Below are positions 57,728 through 64,000 of a stretch of DNA of 64,000 nucleotides, piece after piece (the stretch's first letter is position 1; each line of letters opens with the position of its first letter). The notes beneath the pieces are model-generated. The model saw only the letters and a list, made by a program, of their open reading frames with translations, did no database searches and was not told the origin of the DNA. The DNA comes from Chondrosia reniformis. Lineage: Eukaryota > Porifera > Demospongiae > Chondrillida > Chondrillidae. Position numbers and translations under genes: made by a program. The stretch spans positions 274,001 to 338,000 of the forward strand of contig OX359199.1 in the NCBI GenBank assembly GCA_947172415.1, in the 5' to 3' direction.

Positions 57728-58855
57728 TAGCAGCGCAAACAGTATGGTTCAATTATTCTTTTTTATAACCGCATAATTGCGTAATACTATAAATGGCCTA
57801 CCGTAAGAAGGGCAAATATTTATTTGGTACTTTATGATATCTCAAAAAGTAGAAAACTTTCGAATATTTTTTATCCACGTGGATATGCACTGTGCAGTAC
57901 CTAATTGTTGTTGAAGTAGTTACTATCCACATAAAATATATGGATGTCGTTAAAGTGAAATTTCGTCAATCGACAGCCAACGAAACTCCAAAGAAAAAAA
58001 GTTGGACCATACCGAACGCTACCATCCACGACGCTCAGAGGCCGGGATCGGTGGTAACGCTCTGCCGAGTTGAGCTTTGGGTGTCACTTGCGTGAGAAGA
58101 ACCAGTTCTTCTCGATATGGCCGACTCATATGAATCCTAAGATATCAGATGCCAATCCCACATTACGTGGAACCCCCCCGAAATCCGGATTATTGGTGAG
58201 CACGTCTCTATGGCACCAACCGATTAGGAGACAGCTTCAGAGTCTAAGCACTACCAACCTCTATGGGAACCGCAACCACCATAGAGATGTGTCCAGGTAG
58301 GCCTACTTTATAATGTTTTTCGCTTCTATTTAAGTAAACTTTTTCCCCAAGAAAACGGTTGTGGTTGATGCTTTTTTGGTGTATATTTCGTTATTTCCAG
58401 CTCAGTGAATTGTTTCAAGCCAGTTTAAACACATGCGCAGTATTATTGGTTCATTTCGAAAGTGGGGAAAGCGGAAAAAATCCTGGGAATGTCTTGATGG
58501 GTCGAGGAGAACGACTTTTCTGGTCCCACGTATCTTCGAGAAATCGTCAAATTATTTCACTATAATTTCAGACTAGTGAGTCGTTCCAAGCAATTTTACA
58601 CACATATGCAGTTTTAGTGACCCATCTGAAAGTTGAGAAAAATGGATAAAAGCCAGTATGTGTCTTGACGGACGGAAGAGAACGACTTTTCATGATGCAT
58701 ATATTTGGAGATATAACTGCGAGATTCGATATTTATCACCCGTGCGATATTAATGTCTACAATCGATTTTATTAGTCGTCTGCATATTACGTAATTAAGG
58801 CAAACTTAAATTCTAACATGAGACTAATGTACCGATATAGATTAATCTACTTTCT
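57728..58855. repeat. 1.1-kb interspersed module, copy 3
   Basis: Near-identical to copies 1 and 2, with a few substitutions (gatgctttt, gtatatttcg). Offset from copy 2 is 4274 bp. Confidence 0.9.
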
Positions 58856-61800
58856 AGGTGTCTGTGAATGCTGATACAACGTATTAGCTATATATCTTTT
58901 ATGTCACAGAGTTACAGCCCTAAATGTACATTAAATTCTGGTATACCAACTTAATGTATGGTGAGAGATAGGGCAAATATTGACATACTTCAAAATTTCA
59001 AAAAGTCTTTGGGCAATCTTTGTAGGTGTCTGTGAATGTGTACACCAAGTAGTACCTTGATATCTTTCCATTTGACAGAGTTACAGCCCTAAATGTACAT
59101 TAAATTCTGGTATACCAACTTAATGTATGGTGAGAGATAAGGCAAATATTGACATACTTCAAAATTTCAAACACTCATTGGACATGCTTTGTAGGTGTCT
59201 GTGAGTGCTGACACCAAGTAGTAGCTTGATATCTTTCCATTTGACAGAGTTACAGCCCTAAATGTACATTAAATTCTGGTATACCAACTTAATGTATGGT
59301 GAGCGATTGGGCAAATATTGACATACTTCAAAATTTCAAAAAGTCATTGGGCATGTCTTGTAGATGTCTATGAATACTTCCACCAAGTATTAGCTTCATA
59401 TCTTTCCATTTGACAGAGTTACAGCCCTAAATGTACATTAAATTCTGGTATACCAACTTAATGTATGGTGAGAGATAGGGCAAATATTGACATACATCAA
59501 AATTTCAAAAAGTTTTTGGGCAATCTTTGTAGGTGTCTGTGAATGTGTACACCAAGTATTAGCTTCATATCTTTCCATTTGACAGAGTTACAGCCCTAAA
59601 TTAAATTCTGGTATACCAGCTTAATGTATGGTGAGAGATAGGGCAAATATTGACATACATCAAAATTTCAAAAAGTCTTTGGGCAATCTTTGTAGGTGTC
59701 TGTGAATGTGTACACCAAGTAGTACCTTGATATCTTTCCATTTGACAGAGTTACAGCCCTAAATGTACATTAAATTCTGGTATACCAGCTTAATGTATGG
59801 TGAGAGATAGGGCAAATATTGACATACATCAAAATTTCAAAAAGTCATTGGGCATGTCTTGTAGATGTCTATGAATACTTCCACCAAGTATTAGCTTCAT
59901 ATCTTTCCATTTGACAGAGTTACAGCCCTAAATGTACATTAAATTCTGGTATACCAACTTAATGTATTGTGAGAGATAAGGCAAATATTGACATACTTCA
60001 AAATTTCAAACACTCATTGGACATGCTTTGTAGGTGACTGTGAGTGCTGACACCAAGTAGTAGCTTGATATCTTTCCATTTGACAGAGTTACAGCCCTAA
60101 ATGTACATTAAATTCTGTTATACCAGCTTAATGTATGGTGAGAGATGGGCAAATATCGACATACATCAAAATTTCAAAAAGTCTTTGGGCAATCTTTGTA
60201 GGTGACTGTGAATGTGTACACCAAGTAGTACCTTGATATCTTTCCATTTGATAGAGTTACAGCCCTAAATGTACATTAAATTCTGGTATACCAACTTAAT
60301 GTATTGTGAGAGATAGAGCAAATATTGACATACATCAAAATTTCAAAAAGTCATTGGGCGATCTGTGTAGGTGTCTGTGAATGTGTACACCAAGTAGCAC
60401 CTTGATATCTTTCCATTTGACAGAGTTACAGTCCTAAATGTACATTAAATTCTGGTATACCAACTTAATGTATGGTGAGAGATGGGGCAAATATTGACAT
60501 ACTTCAAAATTTCAAAAAGTCTTTTGGCAATCTTTGTAGGTGTCTGTGAATGTGTACACCAAGTAGTACCTTGATATCTTTTCATTTGACAGAGTTATAG
60601 CCCTAAATGTACATTAAATTCTGGTATACCAGCTTAATGTATGGTGAGAGATAGGGCAAATATTGACATACATCAAAATTTCAAAAAGTCATTGGGCATG
60701 TCTTGTAGATGTCTATGAATACGTCCACCAAGTATTAGCTTCATATCTTTCCATTTGACAGAGTTACAGCCCTAAATGTACATTAAATTCTGGTATACCA
60801 ACTTAATGTATTGTGAGCGATAGGGCAAATATTGACAAACTTCAAAATTTCAAAAAGTCATTGGGCATGTCTTGTAGATGTCTATGAATACTTCCACCAA
60901 GTATTAGCTTCATATCTTTCCATTTGACAGAGTCACAGCCCTAAATGTACATTAAATTCTGGTATACCAGCTTAATGTATGGTGAGAGATGGGCAAATAT
61001 TGACATACATCAAAATTTCAAAAAGTCTTTGGGCAATCTTTGTAGGTGTCTGTGAATGTGTACACCAAGTAGTACCTTGATATCTTTCCATTTGACAGAG
61101 TTACAGCCCTAAATGTACATTAAATTCTGGTATACCAACTTAATGTATGGTGAGAGATAGGGCAAATATTGACATACATCAAAATTTCAAAAAGTTTTTG
61201 GGCAATCTTTGTAGGTGTCTGTGAATGTGTACACCAAGTATTAGCTTCATATCTTTCCATTTGACAGAGTTACAGCCCTAAATGTACATTAAATTCTGGT
61301 ATACCAACTTAATGTATGGTGAGAGATAGGGCAAATATTGACATACATCAAAATTTCAAAAAGTTTTTGGGCAATCTTTGTAGGTGTCTGTGAATGTGTA
61401 CACCAAGTATTAGCTTCATATCTTTCCATTTGACAGAGTTACAGCCCTAAATGTACATTAAATTCTGGTATACCAACTTAATGTATGGTGAGAGATAGGG
61501 CAAATATTGACATACATCAAAATTTCAAAAAGTTTTTGGGCAATCTTTGTAGGTGTCTGTGAATGTGTACACCAAGTATTAGCTTCATATCTTTCCATTT
61601 GACAGAGTTACAGCCCTAAATGTACATTAAATTCTGGTATACCAACTTAATGTATGGTGAGAGATAGGGCAAATATTGACATACATCAAAATTTCAAAAA
61701 GTCTTTGGGCACTCTTTGTAGGTGTCTATAAATGTGTACACCAAGTAGTACCCTGATATCTTTCCATTTGACAGAGTTACAGCCCTAAATGTACATTAAA

Positions 61801-61944
61801 TTCTGGTATACCAGCTTAATGTATGGTGAGAGATAAGGCAAATATTGACATACATCAAAATTTCAAAAACTGATTGGGCATGCTTTATAGATGTCTGTGA
61901 ATGCTGAAACCAAGTATTAGCTTCATATCTTTCCATTTGATAGA
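58856..61944. repeat. 169-bp satellite, segment 4 (about 18 monomers)
   Basis: Three consecutive monomers at about 61140-61610 are essentially identical, allowing the unit length to be read directly as 169 bp (61271 to 61440 to 61609). Confidence 0.92.
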
Positions 61945-63080
61945 GTAGCAGCGCAAACAGTATGGTTCAATTATTCTTTTTTATAACCGCATAATTGCGT
62001 AAAACTGTAAATGGCCTACCGTAAGAAGGGCAAATATTTATTTGGTACTTTATGATATCTCAAAAAGTAGAAAACTTTCGAATATTTTTTATCCACGTGG
62101 ATATGCACTGTGTAGTACCTAATTGTTGTTGAAGTAGTTACTATCCACATAAAATATATGGATGTCGTTAAAGTGAAATTTCGTCAATCGACAGCCAACG
62201 AAACTCCAAAGAAAAAAAGTTGGACCATACCGAACGCTACCATCCACGACGCTCAGAGGCCGGGATCGGTGGTAACGCTCTGCCGAGTTGAGCTTTGGGT
62301 GTCACTTGCGTGAGAAGAACCAGTTCTTCTCGATATGGCCGACTCATATGAATCCTAAGATATCAGATGCCAATCCCACATTACGTGGAACCCCCCCGAA
62401 ATCCGGATTATTGGTGAGCACGTCTCTATGGCACCAACCGATTAGGAGACAGCTTCAGAGTCTAAGCGCTACCAACCCCTATGGGAACCGCAACCACCAT
62501 AGAGATGTGTCCAGGTAGGCCTACTTTATAAGGTTTTGCGCCTCTATTTAAGTAAACTTTTTCCCCAAGAAAACGGTTGTGGTTGACGCTTTTTTGGTGT
62601 ATTTTTCGTTATTTCCAGCTCAGTGAATTGTTTCAAGCCAGTTTAAACACATGCGCAGTATTATTGGTTCATTTCGAAAGTGGGGAAAGCGGAAAAAATC
62701 CTGGGAGTGTCTTGATGGGTCGAGGAGAACGACTTTTCTGGTCCCACGTATCTTCGAGAAATCGTCAAATTATTTCACTTTAATTCCAGACTAGTGAGTC
62801 GTTCCAAGCAATTTTACACTCATATGCAGTTTTAGTGACCCATCTGAAAGCTGAGAAAAATGGATAAAAGCCAGTATGTGTCTTGATGGTCGGAGGAGAA
62901 CGACTTTTCAAGATGCATATATTTGGATATATAACTGCGAGATTCGATATTTATCACCCGTGCGATATTAATGTCTATAATCGATTTTTTTAGTTTTTCT
63001 GAATTATGTCTTTGTTTTAGCACTTTAAAATGTCTAATTATATAAAGTCATTGGGCATGCTTTATAGTTGTCTGTAAATA
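61945..63080. repeat. 1.1-kb module copy 4 and array edge
   Basis: Module copy 4 runs to about 62990 with more substitutions than the others and loses the common end. A fragment of monomer (aaagtcattgggcatgcttt) at 63045-63064 marks the right edge of the array. Confidence 0.85.
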
Positions 63081-63131
63081 TGCTTATATACATATTGCTT
63101 TTACTTTAATTTATACATTTACTTTGTTTCA

Positions 63132-63191
63132 GGAGAAGGAAAGAAAACTATTGAAATCTGAAACAAAGGCCTACACATCCAACCAAGAGTA
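63132..63191 (+). CDS. Possible alternative last exon of the kinase gene, beyond the satellite
   Basis: A good acceptor (tttgtttcag) precedes 20 codons, EKERKLLKSETKAYTSNQE and stop. This resembles the start of kinase exon 2 (QQKEMELFKSEMETLK). The phase-0 donor at 49029 would join it in frame, giving a short isoform across a 14-kb intron. It may equally be a relic of a duplicated kinase exon. Confidence 0.35.
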
Positions 63192-63761
63192 GTTACAAGG
63201 TGTCAATATGGTAAGCTTTCCTTCTTTTTTTGGACGATCTGACTTTGCTAGTAACATGAATGAATGATTTCAAAGGCCATCTACAAATTATTGAATATAA
63301 ATACTGCAGGTCACTATAAACACTGTTAAGATTGAGTTAATTGCAGCCCTACAGGTCCATATATAGTAAGTATAACAGTCTTGCTCTTTTCCATTTTTCC
63401 ATTTTCCATAAATGATATATTTACAGACTACATATGCAGATGTGTCACTAATCACTGTGTGTCACTGATATATACAATTCATAGCCTGAACCTAGTATAC
63501 GAAGCTAGTATAGATAGATTTGACTTCTTGAAATCTGCAAGTATTTCTTATGCAGCATACATATGAAAACAGATCTATCTTTGTTGTTTTTAAAGCATCA
63601 TTCATGTGGAATGAAGTCAATTCTCTTGAAGTATAAATACCCCACACATTCCTTCTATGAATATGATTAATGTATTACGGAAACGCCCCATTAACCCATC
63701 GGATTGTCAAGGAGCGAAATTTGCATGGAGCGCTGCTAGCTAGGAAATATTCAACAGAGCG
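63192..63761. other. Intergenic region before RRM gene
   Basis: AT-rich; the short open frame at 63381-63566 has no features. The last 60 bp upstream of 63762 are probably promoter and 5' UTR of the RRM gene. Confidence 0.4.
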
Positions 63762-64000
63762 ATGACCCAGTTATACGTTGGAAATCTCAGTGCAGAAGCT
63801 GACGACAAAGTAGTCCGAGCGATATTTGGCAAGTACGGAACGGTCCGCGAGACTATACTGAAGAACGGGTATGCATTCGTCGAATACGAGAATCCCTCGC
63901 ATGCGGAGGCCGCCACGAAAGATTTAAATAGTAAGTCTGCGCAGAAATTGGCACCCATAGGTACTACATCACTGGTAGTATACTCCATATCCATTACTAG
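63762..64000 (+). CDS. RNA-binding protein, RRM domain (first exon, partial)
   Basis: ATG at 63762; coding to 63930, then a GTAAGT donor. The peptide begins MTQLYVGNLSAEADDKVVRA, contains the RNP2 motif LYVGNL, and has an RNP1-like NGYAFVEYEN at residues about 36-45. The start matches proteins whose first RRM begins at the very N-terminus, such as IGF2BP or RBM4/lark types; I cannot tell which. The next exon is not resolved before the window ends. Confidence 0.75.
   Translation, partial: MTQLYVGNLSAEADDKVVRAIFGKYGTVRETILKNGYAFVEYENPSHAEAATKDLNSKSAQKLAPIGTTSLVVYSISIT

Overview
The window is animal nuclear DNA. It has intron-split genes with very short introns and consistent GT-AG phases, unmistakably metazoan proteins (nischarin-like, ARHGAP21/23-like, CWF19L2-like, chondroitin-synthase-like), gene spacing of about 100-300 bp, and much simple-sequence and satellite DNA. 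The compactness, a 2A-like peptide on an uncharacterised host-type protein and a death-fold-like exon in a lineage-specific gene suggest a demosponge such as Amphimedon queenslandica. The species is an inference; no search was run.

Layout. 1-2139 (-): partial gene whose first exon encodes a hydrophobic leader ending in a 2A-like motif. 3217-18250: a tandem segmental duplication of about 5.9 kb (copy A 3835-9688, copy B 12352-18250). Each copy carries the 3' exons of a plus-strand gene with a possible PD-(D/E)XK nuclease-like C-terminus, a minus-strand membrane protein with a CxxC-DH-CxxC motif, and the 3' half of a minus-strand RhoGAP gene. Copy B joins the complete PDZ-PH-RhoGAP gene (15191-22635, probable first exon 27822-28130). 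Copy A holds a RhoGAP-only truncation with an intact reading frame. The two nuclease-like genes share their C-terminal exons but have different N-terminal exons; the copy B gene has a CARD-like exon. 28717-36287 (-): nischarin-like PX-LRR gene with minisatellite-filled introns, head-to-head with the single-exon CWF19L2-like gene (36367-38817, +). 39408-41075 (-): multi-pass membrane protein with an internal heptad-repeat insert. 42655-44151 (-): single-pass membrane protein with a duplicated last exon downstream, head-to-head with a chondroitin synthase/CHPF-like gene (44344-47484, +). 47737-49821 (+): protein kinase. 49930-about 63080: about 50 copies of a 169-bp satellite monomer interrupted by four near-identical 1.1-kb modules. 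63762-64000 (+): first exon of an RRM protein.

The most interesting signal is the duplicated nuclease-like pair. By hand alignment the shared exons differ at about 22 replacement and 5 silent codons, clustered outside the putative catalytic core. The adjacent duplicated RhoGAP terminal exon shows 0 replacement and 8 silent differences. With the exchange of N-terminal exons and the CARD-like domain, this looks like a rapidly diversifying, possibly immune-type gene family.
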